From an uncultured Collinsella sp. (GTDB lineage Bacteria; Actinomycetota; Coriobacteriia; Coriobacteriales; Coriobacteriaceae), in NCBI GenBank assembly GCA_900550835.1, contig URTP01000041.1, positions 1 through 13,175 on the forward strand: DNA of 13,175 bases. Direction: 5' to 3'. The position numbers were made by a program, and so were the translations under genes. Of this stretch, positions 1 to 7,034 are shown in pieces. Numbering within the stretch: position 1 is the stretch's first letter; each line of letters begins with the position of its first letter. The notes under the pieces were generated by a model that searched no databases, was not told the DNA's origin, and worked only from the letters and a program-made list of their open reading frames with translations.

Positions 1-334
1 TGAATCCGAGGAGATCGACCGCAGCCGGTGCGGATTTGCGAAGCAAATACGCGGACGTCCCGTTGCCCGCTCCATCGAGCGCGGGAGACCTTGGGACGGC
101 CAATTCAACAAAGTCTCCCCCATCGTCTCCGTGAATCCGAGGAGATCGACCGCAGCCGGTGCGGATTTGCGAAGCAAATACGCGGACGTCCCGTTGCCCG
201 CTCCATCGAGCGCGGGAGACCTTGGGACGGCCAATTCAACAAAGTCTCCCCCATCGTCTCCGTGAATCCGAGGAGATCGACCGCAGCCGGTGCGGATTTG
301 CGAAGCAAATACGCGGATGTCCCCATGCCCGCTC
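1..334. repeat. 131-bp tandem repeat, about 2.5 copies, running in from upstream
   Basis: Copies lie at 1-131 and 132-262 and are identical by eye. A third, partial copy starts at 263, begins to diverge near 318 and is lost by about 334. The unit contains several inverted repeats. One is a near-perfect hairpin around the loop GAA (ATTTGC/GCAAAT, about 35-49). Another pairs CGTCCC (56-61) with GGGACG (93-98), with CCCGCTC and GAGCGCGGG nested inside. A third pairs GGGAGAC (83-89) with GTCTCCC (113-119). Because 131 is not a multiple of three, the reading frame shifts between copies, so a repeat-bearing protein is unlikely. The array continues left of the window, so its total copy number is unknown. 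There are no spacers, so it is not a CRISPR. It fills most of the gene-free stretch ahead of purB. Confidence 0.93.
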
Positions 335-388
335 CAATTCCAAAATGTTAGGTTAATGCCTGCTGCCCATACTCGCACCCGCGCACGG

Positions 389-394
389 TACAAT
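389..394 (+). promoter_or_regulatory. Candidate -10 element for purB
   Basis: TACAAT in the context GGTACAATGG, about 45 bases before the chosen purB start. The same GGTACAATG string precedes the tRNA-Lys gene at 11555-11563, which supports its use as a -10 box here. No good -35 element is visible 16-18 bases upstream. Confidence 0.45.
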
Positions 395-438
395 GGTTGA
401 GTTACGACCAACGTGCCAATAACCAAAAAGGAGCCGCT

Positions 439-1785
439 ATGATCGATCGCTATACCCGCCCGGAGATGGGACATATCTTCTCCCTCGAGAACAAGTATGC
501 CATTTGGCAGGAGATCGAGGTTCTGGCCTGCGAGGCCCAGGCGGAGCTCGGCAAGATCGGCATTTCTAAAGACGAAGCCCAGTGGATCCGCGACCATGCC
601 AACTTTGAGAAGGCGAAGGTCGATGAGATCGAGGAGGTCACGCGCCACGATGTCATCGCCTTCCTGACCAACATGAAGGAATATATCGACGCCGATGTTC
701 CCGAGGGCGAGCCCAAGCCTAGTCGCTGGGTTCACTACGGTATGACCAGCTCCGACCTGGGTGATACTGCTCTGTGCTATCAGCTTACTCAGGCGTGTGA
801 CCTGATTATCGAGGACGTCAAGAAGCTCGGCGTGATCTGCAAGCGCCGCGCCTTCGAGGAGCGCAATACGCTCTGCGCCGGACGCACCCATGGCATCCAT
901 GCTGAGCCGATGACCTTCGGCATGAAGTTTGGCTCTTGGGCATGGGAACTCAAGCGCGACCTTGATCGTCTTGAGGATGCTCGCAAGAACGTTGCCTTCG
1001 GTGCCATCTCCGGTGCCGTCGGCACCTACAGCTCCATCGAGCCGTTCGTCGAGGAGTACGTCTGTGAGCACCTGGGTCTGGTTCACGACCCGCTGTCCAC
1101 GCAGGTCATCAGCCGCGATCACCACGCCTATCTTGCCGGCGTGCTTGCCACTACAGCGGCTACCTGCGAGCGCATCGCGACCGAGGTCCGCAACCTGCAG
1201 AAGACCGATACACTCGAGGCCGAGGAGCCCTTCCGCAAGGGCCAAAAGGGCAGCTCCGCCATGCCGCACAAGCGTAACCCCATCACCATGGAGAAGGTCT
1301 GCGGTCTGTCGCGCGTCGTGAAGTCCAACGCCCAGGTCGCCTTCGACAACGTCGCCCTGTGGCACGAGCGCGACATTTCGCACTCTTCCGCCGAGCGTGT
1401 CGCCCAGGCCGATAGCTTTATCGCGCTTGACCATATGTTCCAGTGCCTCATTCGCGTTATCGACGGCCTGCAGCTGTATCCGGCCCGCATGATGGCCAAT
1501 CTCAACAAGACCCGCGGCCTCATCTTCTCCTCCAAGGTCCTGCTTGCCCTCGTCGATACGGGTATCACCCGCGAGGATGCGTACGCCATTGTGCAGGAGA
1601 ACGCCATGGCCACCTGGCACGAGGTGCAGGATTGTGTCTCTGGCCCCACCTTTAAGGAGCGTCTCGAGGCCGATCCGCGCTGCACCGTCAGCCAGGAGAA
1701 GCTCGACGAGATTTTTGATCCGTGGGACTTCCTCACCCGCATCGATACGGTCTTCGATCGCCTGGAGCAGCTGAGCTTCGAGTAG
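439..1785 (+). CDS. purB: Adenylosuccinate lyase
   Basis: A 448-residue enzyme of the fumarase/aspartase superfamily. It catalyses two steps of purine synthesis in the cytoplasm: SAICAR to AICAR plus fumarate, and adenylosuccinate to AMP plus fumarate. The family signature SSAMPHKRNP is at residues 272-281, in the flexible catalytic loop. The other conserved active-site segments are present: RHDV with His70, MTSSDLGDT near residue 105, and RTHGIHAEP with His151. The length is normal for the family. I chose ATG 439 because AAAAAGGAG at 425-433 lies five bases upstream. An in-frame start at 397 would add 14 residues that overlap the ribosome-binding site. The gene stands alone between the tandem repeats and a strong terminator. 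The companion purine gene purC lies about 7 kb downstream. Confidence 0.97.
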   Translation: MIDRYTRPEMGHIFSLENKYAIWQEIEVLACEAQAELGKIGISKDEAQWIRDHANFEKAKVDEIEEVTRHDVIAFLTNMKEYIDADVPEGEPKPSRWVHYGMTSSDLGDTALCYQLTQACDLIIEDVKKLGVICKRRAFEERNTLCAGRTHGIHAEPMTFGMKFGSWAWELKRDLDRLEDARKNVAFGAISGAVGTYSSIEPFVEEYVCEHLGLVHDPLSTQVISRDHHAYLAGVLATTAATCERIATEVRNLQKTDTLEAEEPFRKGQKGSSAMPHKRNPITMEKVCGLSRVVKSNAQVAFDNVALWHERDISHSSAERVAQADSFIALDHMFQCLIRVIDGLQLYPARMMANLNKTRGLIFSSKVLLALVDTGITREDAYAIVQENAMATWHEVQDCVSGPTFKERLEADPRCTVSQEKLDEIFDPWDFLTRIDTVFDRLEQLSFE

Positions 1786-1828
1786 GGTTAACCTAATTCG
1801 ACCGCTTGCGGATGCATTTCAACCTTTG

Positions 1829-1862
1829 GCGCCTTGCCCGTCTTGGGCGAGGCGCTTTTTTT
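1829..1862 (+). terminator. Rho-independent terminator after purB
   Basis: An 11-bp stem, GCGCCTTGCCC (1829-1839) with GGGCGAGGCGC (1845-1855), contains one G-T wobble and a five-base loop. Seven T residues follow (1856-1862). It should end the purB transcript and isolate the downstream sensor genes. Confidence 0.92.
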
Positions 1863-1926
1863 ACTGTCGCATATGCGCCCGGGTAATAAAATGAACTCCG
1901 ACTGCTGTTTCGATGAAAGGGGGCAC

Positions 1927-2763
1927 GTGCCCAGACGCATCAAGCGGGCCACCATCGTCTCGTTTACGCTCATACTCCTTGTTGCCGTCTGTGCGGGCGC
2001 CCTGACGTATACCGTTCGAAGCAGTTCTTCCTCCTCGAATGAAGCCGATAGAGATCTCCCGGTGCTCAAAATCGGCGTTACGGATAACGACCCCTATGTG
2101 TATGTCGATACCACGGGCGATTACGCCGGTATCGATATCGACATCGCCCGCGAGGCCTGCAAGCGTGCGGGGCTCAAGCCACAGTTTGTCGATATTGACT
2201 GGAACGATCGCGACCGGCTGCTCAAAAACGGTGATATCGATTGCCTGTGGTGTGACTATTCTCCCTGTTATCGCGAGGATAAGTATTACTGGACCGAGCC
2301 GTATCTAACCGTGACGGTCTCGGTTGCCGCCAAGAAAACGAGTGGCATCAAGTCCTTGGCACATCTCGATGGAAGTAAGACCATTGCGGTGATTGCGGGT
2401 TCGGTGAGTGAACGCCGATTGCTTGCGGGGGATCTGGGGGTCTCGTCGGACGTTCAAATCAAATCATATGGCTCTGCCGAACTCTGCAAAGCCGCTCTAG
2501 TCAAAGGGTACGTTGACTGCTGGATGGCGGATGTCCAGTCGCTTGACCGACTCGTTGCTCAGTATCCCGGCGTTTACCGTGTGTTTGCCGACAATGTTAT
2601 GACGGTTGACCTGGGCGTCGCGTTTGATGACAGCTATGAAGGATCGGTCGTAAAGGATCTCAATACCGCGCTGTTCGACATGGATCGAGATGGCACGATT
2701 GACCGTATTGTGGGCAATTACAAGACAGGAGCGACGACGGGCGGGCAAGGAGGAAATTCATGA
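1927..2763 (+). CDS. Membrane-anchored family 3 extracellular solute-binding protein (probable sensor subunit)
   Basis: A 278-residue protein with one N-terminal hydrophobic segment (about residues 8-30), a Ser-rich linker (32-38), and a family 3 solute-binding (SBP_bac_3) fold from about 43 to 268. The signature DYAGIDIDIAREA follows the first strand, LKIGVTDNDP. Such proteins bind amino acids or similar small polar ligands outside the membrane. There is no clear lipobox: Cys22 is preceded by V-A-V inside the hydrophobic stretch, so an uncleaved anchor is likely. I chose GTG 1927 because AAAGGGGG (1916-1923) lies just upstream. In-frame starts further up would run back into the purB terminator. 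There are no ABC permease or ATPase genes nearby. Instead the stop overlaps the start of the diguanylate cyclase gene (ATGA, 2760-2763). I infer it presents ligand to that cyclase rather than to a transporter. Confidence 0.85.
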   Translation: MPRRIKRATIVSFTLILLVAVCAGALTYTVRSSSSSSNEADRDLPVLKIGVTDNDPYVYVDTTGDYAGIDIDIAREACKRAGLKPQFVDIDWNDRDRLLKNGDIDCLWCDYSPCYREDKYYWTEPYLTVTVSVAAKKTSGIKSLAHLDGSKTIAVIAGSVSERRLLAGDLGVSSDVQIKSYGSAELCKAALVKGYVDCWMADVQSLDRLVAQYPGVYRVFADNVMTVDLGVAFDDSYEGSVVKDLNTALFDMDRDGTIDRIVGNYKTGATTGGQGGNS

Positions 2764-4559
2764 CAACTGATGAGCACCGCTTGAGTCGAAAGACTCTGAA
2801 CGTCATAGCTGCCAGCGTTATTGTCAGCGCCGTCTTGTTAGGCCTGTTGTATACGGTTGGAACCCATCGCTGCCTCGAAAAAACGCTTGGGTTTGGCCAA
2901 GAAACCATGGTGTTTTTGGAGAACGCTTGCGAAAAATATGACCGCTACGAACAGGGGAGAAAAACCGAGGCGACGCACGATTTGCTCGCCGCGGTCGAAT
3001 CGTTTGCGACGTTCCTGTCCTCTGATCGCGTTGAGGTTAACGACGATCTTATCGAGCAATTTGTCCATGCCGAGAACCTTTCGGGGCTGATGGTCATGGA
3101 CTCCGATGGCCATATGGCTGCCCACTACGACATCGATGGTCGCGATCCGCTCATGTTGTGGCGAGATGAGTTGGCCTGTTCGCCGGTCGCATCGATGTAT
3201 CAAGGTTCCAAAGTGACCTACTCAACTGTCGATGAGCGCCGTGGTGTCGTTTTTGCCGTCTGTGCTGTTCCGTATGGCGACGGCGTTGCCCTGGCATACC
3301 GCTCACTTGTTTCCGATACGGCGGACGACTATTCATATGCCATAGCCGACGTGCTTTCGAACAGTACCTTCCACCAGGGTCCCACGGTGCTTGTTATGGA
3401 GGATGCGGAGATTGTCTCATCCAACAGTGCCGATGCTGACGTGTCGCTCGCCCGACTCCTCACCAGCGTAGGAGTTGAGTGGAAAGACGACGGCCTGACG
3501 CGCATCGAATATCGAGGAGACGAATGGTATGCCGTGCGTGCGGCATATAAGGACTACCGCCTGTTTGCGCTATATCCCAAATCTGAGGTCATGTCTGACA
3601 GGATTTCATTTGTCGCCGTCGGCGTCTTGGTGTGTCTTGCGTTTTGGGTCGTGGTGCTGTTGGCTCGAAATATCGTTGACCACCGCAATTTGGTCGAAAA
3701 GGATAAACAGCTCGGCATTATCAATGCCATAAGCGCCATCTACGATTCGACCTTCCTTTTGCATCTCGACACCCTCGAGATCGAGGGGATCAATATGTCG
3801 CCGGCGATAGCGAAAATATTTGCCGAGCACAGCGAGGCATATGACTTTATGGACACGGTCTGCCGGGATATCGTGAGCCCCGAAAGCCGCGAAGCGGTTG
3901 TGGGCCTCGTAGATGTAAGTTCGCTTCGTGAACGTATGGAGGGCGTACCGTACTTGGCTGCCGAGGTGCGAGATTGTCGAGGCGCTTGGTACTCGCTACA
4001 GGTTGTCCCCCAGCATCGCGATGAGCAAGGCCGGCTGGAGTCGGTCGTCGTGGCGACGCACAACATATCGATGGTCAAGCATGCCGAGGAGCTGTCATAT
4101 CAAGACAAACTGACGGGGCTTCGCAACCGCAACTATCTTGAATCGCGCGGAGATAGCCTGGTAAACGAGGACTTGCCCGTGAGCGTGATTATGTTGGACT
4201 GCAATTATCTCAAGCGGACCAACGACATCTATGGTCACGAGATGGGGGATGAACTGCTGCGACGGACGGCGTCCGTGCTGCGGCGGGTGGCTGGTGCGGA
4301 TTATCTGCCGATGCGCCTTGGCGGCGACGAGTTTTTGCTGGTTTGCCCCCATACTGACAACGAGTCTGCGCTCGGGCTGGAACAGGATCTTCGTCTCGGT
4401 CTTGCCGCGGTAAGCGATGAGGCCCTGACGGTCAGCGCATCGATTGGCGTGGCGACCGTCGAGACGGCTGGAAATACGCTGGCCGATGTATATCGTGTCG
4501 CCGACCACAATATGTATCGGGAGAAGCGCACGGTCCACGCACAGGGTGCGGACTGCTAA
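2760..4559 (+). CDS. Transmembrane PAS/GGDEF diguanylate cyclase
   Basis: A 599-residue membrane enzyme predicted to make cyclic di-GMP from two GTP. Order: TM1 (about 13-33), an extracytoplasmic sensor region (34-280, Cache-like in size and position, not proven), TM2 (282-302), a PAS-like segment (about 315-440), then a GGDEF domain (about 445-595). Visible motifs are DKLTGLRNR (449-457), the substrate motif DCNYLKRTND (480-489) followed by GHEMGDE, and an intact GGDEF at 521-525, so it should be active. The RxxD inhibitory site expected before GGDEF is missing; the equivalent residues read GADY. Translation is coupled to the upstream binding-protein gene by an ATGA overlap, with AAGGAGG just before the start. 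Together the two probably form one ligand-to-c-di-GMP sensor. The ligand is unknown. Confidence 0.93.
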   Translation: MTTDEHRLSRKTLNVIAASVIVSAVLLGLLYTVGTHRCLEKTLGFGQETMVFLENACEKYDRYEQGRKTEATHDLLAAVESFATFLSSDRVEVNDDLIEQFVHAENLSGLMVMDSDGHMAAHYDIDGRDPLMLWRDELACSPVASMYQGSKVTYSTVDERRGVVFAVCAVPYGDGVALAYRSLVSDTADDYSYAIADVLSNSTFHQGPTVLVMEDAEIVSSNSADADVSLARLLTSVGVEWKDDGLTRIEYRGDEWYAVRAAYKDYRLFALYPKSEVMSDRISFVAVGVLVCLAFWVVVLLARNIVDHRNLVEKDKQLGIINAISAIYDSTFLLHLDTLEIEGINMSPAIAKIFAEHSEAYDFMDTVCRDIVSPESREAVVGLVDVSSLRERMEGVPYLAAEVRDCRGAWYSLQVVPQHRDEQGRLESVVVATHNISMVKHAEELSYQDKLTGLRNRNYLESRGDSLVNEDLPVSVIMLDCNYLKRTNDIYGHEMGDELLRRTASVLRRVAGADYLPMRLGGDEFLLVCPHTDNESALGLEQDLRLGLAAVSDEALTVSASIGVATVETAGNTLADVYRVADHNMYREKRTVHAQGADC

Positions 4560-4672
4560 TCTTGCCCCCGCGAGTCCATGCATCGTAGGATGTTGAATCG
4601 GTGCTTGCGATAATAAGTCGGCCCAGGCGGGGATAATAGACGTCTGAAATTTCTTTCTGAGAGGGGATCTCA

Positions 4673-4936
4673 ATGATTAGTTTTGACTACAAGCCGCAGG
4701 GTGTATGCTCTCGCAATATTCACCTCAATCTCTCTGACGATGGCAGCAAGGTGCTGGGCGTTGAGTTTACCGGCGGCTGTGACGGCAATCTCAAGGCAAT
4801 CTCCAAGTTAGTCGAGGGTGCTCCTGCCGATCGCGTAATCGAGGTTCTCGCCGGTAATACCTGCGGTATGAAAAAGACCTCTTGCGCCGATCAGCTTACG
4901 CGCGCTATCGAGGCCGCTCGCGCCGAGATCGCCTAA
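4673..4936 (+). CDS. Small TSCPD-domain protein (TIGR03905-like)
   Basis: An 87-residue cytoplasmic protein that is almost entirely one TSCPD domain. Four cysteines occur at the family positions: Cys12 (GVCSRNI), Cys36 (GGCDGN), Cys64 (GNTCG) and Cys71 (TSCADQL). The name-giving TSCPD motif reads TSCAD here. Related domains occur at the C terminus of vitamin B12-dependent ribonucleotide reductases. The stand-alone family has no settled function, and a metal-binding or nucleotide-related role is only a guess. The start is supported by AGAGGGG about six bases upstream. GATAAT at 4632-4637, in the 113-base gap after the cyclase gene, is a possible -10 without a good -35. The stop codon overlaps the next gene's ATG (TAATG), so the two are probably co-translated. 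Confidence 0.88.
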   Translation: MISFDYKPQGVCSRNIHLNLSDDGSKVLGVEFTGGCDGNLKAISKLVEGAPADRVIEVLAGNTCGMKKTSCADQLTRAIEAARAEIA

Positions 4937-6147
4937 TGGGTATCGCCGACCACATCAAGAATGGAATATCGCGCCGTGGCTTTGTGCTCGGCGGTGCTGC
5001 CGCGGGCGCTGCCACGGTGCTTGCCGGTTGCTCGAAAAAAACGGGCACCAGCGACGATGCCGCCGGCGAGCCGCAAGTTATCAAGGACGATTCGAAGATT
5101 GTCTCGATCACTGATGAGTACGAAGCTGTTGATATCGATCTTGAGCCGGCGGCGTCGTGGACGCTGCCGCTGGGCACGCTGCTGTACTACTGCGATGGCG
5201 ACTACGCTGCCGCGATGACGGCGCCTGCTTCTGCCCTGCATGCCAATACGCTTGGTGTGCTCAACCTGGGCGATGGCTCGCTTACCACACTTATCGAGGA
5301 TCCCGTTGAGGGAACCGGTTATGCGTTTTACGACGTTCGCGCGGGTGATGGCGTGTTCGCGTGGGTCGAGATGAACTTTGCCAATGCGTCTTGGAAACTC
5401 TATGCGCAAAACCTTGCAGGCTCCTCCCTTACCGGCAACGCTGTCGAGCTCGATCGCGGTGGCGAAAATTACGATCCGCCGCTCTTCACAGCGTATGGGT
5501 CGTCGGTCATCTGGTATAAGATGCCCTCGTCCGGCGGCAGCAAGACGAGTAACGATTCGTACTGCTACCGTCAGTCGCCTAGCGAGTCCAAGCCTGAGAC
5601 TATTTGGAAGTCGACGGGCCGCTTCGCATCCGCCCCGCGTGTGAGCGACGGCATCCTGACCATCTCGCCCCGCGTGCACAATGATGAGGGCGTCTATTAC
5701 GGTATGACGGCGATCGACCTGACTGACGGCAACAATACGAAGCGAGCTCAGCTGGTGCTTCCTTCGTCGGTTTCGCCTTTCGAGGCCGTGTATATGGGCG
5801 ACACCTTCGTGTTCTCCATTGAGGCGACGTATAACGGTGTGGGTAGCCTGGGCAATATGGGCACCTATATCGGTAACGAGGGCGGGCCGTACCTCTTCCT
5901 TTCGCGTGAGCCGCTCGCGTGCGTTGCGGGAAGGAAAAATAAATACCTGGTTAAAGTCCAGGCGTCGCATTTTTTGATTGACACTTCGGCTAAGACCTAC
6001 GGCTCGCTTCTGTCGCCCGACCGAGCCCTGGAATATGGCGATTATCCAGCTACGGCGGGAAAATCGGACTCATTCCTTACGTACGCCACGGTGCGCAACA
6101 GCCAGGGTATACCCGAGACGGTCACCGCACGCCTATTCTCTCTTTAA
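4936..6147 (+). CDS. Tat-exported lipoprotein of unknown function
   Basis: A 403-residue protein with a textbook twin-arginine lipoprotein signal: SRRGFVLGG at residues 12-20, a short Ala/Gly-rich hydrophobic core, and lipobox LAGC with Cys32. It should be folded in the cytoplasm, exported by Tat and lipid-anchored outside the membrane. The mature part is rich in Gly, Ser, Tyr and Trp with recurring short strand-like stretches (LLYYCDGDY, VIWYKMP, FVFSIEAT, FLTYATV). That is compatible with a beta-propeller or similar all-beta fold, but I recognise no named domain. ATG 4936 overlaps the preceding TAA, and no strong ribosome-binding site is visible, which suggests translational coupling to the TSCPD gene. 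A longer frame opening at 4882 would lie inside that gene and push the Tat signal inward, so I rejected it. Confidence 0.85.
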   Translation: MGIADHIKNGISRRGFVLGGAAAGAATVLAGCSKKTGTSDDAAGEPQVIKDDSKIVSITDEYEAVDIDLEPAASWTLPLGTLLYYCDGDYAAAMTAPASALHANTLGVLNLGDGSLTTLIEDPVEGTGYAFYDVRAGDGVFAWVEMNFANASWKLYAQNLAGSSLTGNAVELDRGGENYDPPLFTAYGSSVIWYKMPSSGGSKTSNDSYCYRQSPSESKPETIWKSTGRFASAPRVSDGILTISPRVHNDEGVYYGMTAIDLTDGNNTKRAQLVLPSSVSPFEAVYMGDTFVFSIEATYNGVGSLGNMGTYIGNEGGPYLFLSREPLACVAGRKNKYLVKVQASHFLIDTSAKTYGSLLSPDRALEYGDYPATAGKSDSFLTYATVRNSQGIPETVTARLFSL

Positions 6148-6206
6148 GCTTAGAGGGGTTAAAAAGGCGCCAACAGGGGAATAAACGCGTTGTAATTGTG
6201 AGTACC

Positions 6207-6245
6207 GCCCGCCGAGCTGCCGCGTCATAGTGGCATCCGGCGGGC
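6207..6245. promoter_or_regulatory. Inverted repeat ahead of the two-component system genes
   Basis: GCCCGCCG (6207-6214) is the exact complement of CGGCGGGC (6238-6245). An inner TGCC/GGCA pair (6218-6221 and 6232-6235) extends the possible hairpin. No T-run follows, so it is not a standard intrinsic terminator. TTAAAAT at 6255-6261, a possible -10, comes right after it. It may be an operator, or a weak terminator for the lipoprotein gene. Confidence 0.5.
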
Positions 6246-6300
6246 TCAGGTGCGTTAAAATGGGCTTGTTCTTAGCTGATTGAGACAGGGGGGCCGTGTT

Positions 6301-7023
6301 ATGGCTTCAGATGCAAAAAAGATTCTGCTGGTCGAGGATGAGAAGGCAATCCGTGACGCCGTCGCTGCCTATCTCGAGCGCGAAGGCTACTGGGTTGTGG
6401 GTGTCGGCGACGGCCAGTCCGCGATCGAGGAGTTCGAGAAGCATCAGTTTGACCTGGTCGTGCTCGACCTTATGCTCCCCAAGATCCCCGGCGAGCGCGT
6501 TTGCCGCACCATTCGCGATACCTCGGATGTCCCCATCATCATGCTGACTGCCAAGGGCGAGATCGAGGACCGTATTATCGGTCTTGAGCTCGGCGCCGAC
6601 GACTATCTGATTAAGCCGTTCTCGCCGCGCGAGCTTGTCGCGCGCGTACGCGCTTTGTTCCGCCGTGCCCATCAGGCCGACGAGCCAGCCGTCGAGGTAC
6701 TCGACTTCGGCGATCTGGTCATCGATATCTCGGGCCACAAGATTTTGGTCGAGGGCAAGGAAGTCGACCTGACGGCTTCCGAGTTTAAGCTGCTCACCAC
6801 GCTTGCCCGTCACCCCGGTCGCGTCTACAACCGCATGGAGCTGGTCGAGAAGGTGCTCGGCTACGACTTTGAGGGCTATGAGCGCACCATCGATAGCCAC
6901 GTGAAGAACCTTCGCGCCAAGCTGGGCGATGATCCCAAGAAGCCCAAGTGGCTCTACACCGTCCACGGTGTCGGCTATCGCTTCGAGGCTCCGGCCAAGA
7001 CCGATAAGTCGGACGAGAAATAG
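6301..7023 (+). CDS. OmpR/PhoB-family response regulator
   Basis: A 240-residue DNA-binding transcription regulator. The receiver domain (about 7-120) has the acidic pocket at Glu12-Asp13, phospho-acceptor Asp56 (VVLDLMLP), Thr83 (IMLTAK) and Lys105 (IKPF). The winged-helix output domain (about 135-233) carries the family sequences LTASEFKLL, RTIDSHVKNLRAKL and VHGVGYRF. All key residues are present. ATG 6301 is preceded by AGGGGGG at 6287-6293, seven bases away. A TTG at 6280 in the same frame would sit on the ribosome-binding site and is unlikely. The kinase gene starts 11 bases after the stop, so the two form an operon. The target genes cannot be told from the sequence. Confidence 0.96.
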   Translation: MASDAKKILLVEDEKAIRDAVAAYLEREGYWVVGVGDGQSAIEEFEKHQFDLVVLDLMLPKIPGERVCRTIRDTSDVPIIMLTAKGEIEDRIIGLELGADDYLIKPFSPRELVARVRALFRRAHQADEPAVEVLDFGDLVIDISGHKILVEGKEVDLTASEFKLLTTLARHPGRVYNRMELVEKVLGYDFEGYERTIDSHVKNLRAKLGDDPKKPKWLYTVHGVGYRFEAPAKTDKSDEK

Positions 7024-7034
7024 GGAAATCACAT

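Noticed and set aside
1..334. CRISPR array
   Set aside because: The units are 131 bp, directly abutting and identical, with no spacers and no cas genes.
28..356. Open frames of 107 and 65 codons across the tandem repeats
   Set aside because: They read the same 131-bp unit in successive frames because the unit is not a multiple of three. They have no ribosome-binding site and no protein-like composition.
1834..1926. Upstream TTG or ATG starts for the solute-binding protein
   Set aside because: They would begin inside or just after the purB terminator and lack ribosome-binding sites. GTG 1927 has a strong one and places the hydrophobic anchor at the N terminus.
2840..3600. Extracytoplasmic region of the cyclase as a second solute-binding domain
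   Set aside because: No family 3 signature is visible. Its size between two TM segments fits a Cache-like sensor better, and even that is uncertain.
4933..5970. 345-codon open frame on the minus strand
   Set aside because: It is antisense to the Tat lipoprotein gene, has no recognisable motif and no ribosome-binding site, and the + strand frame has a clear Tat signal and lipobox.
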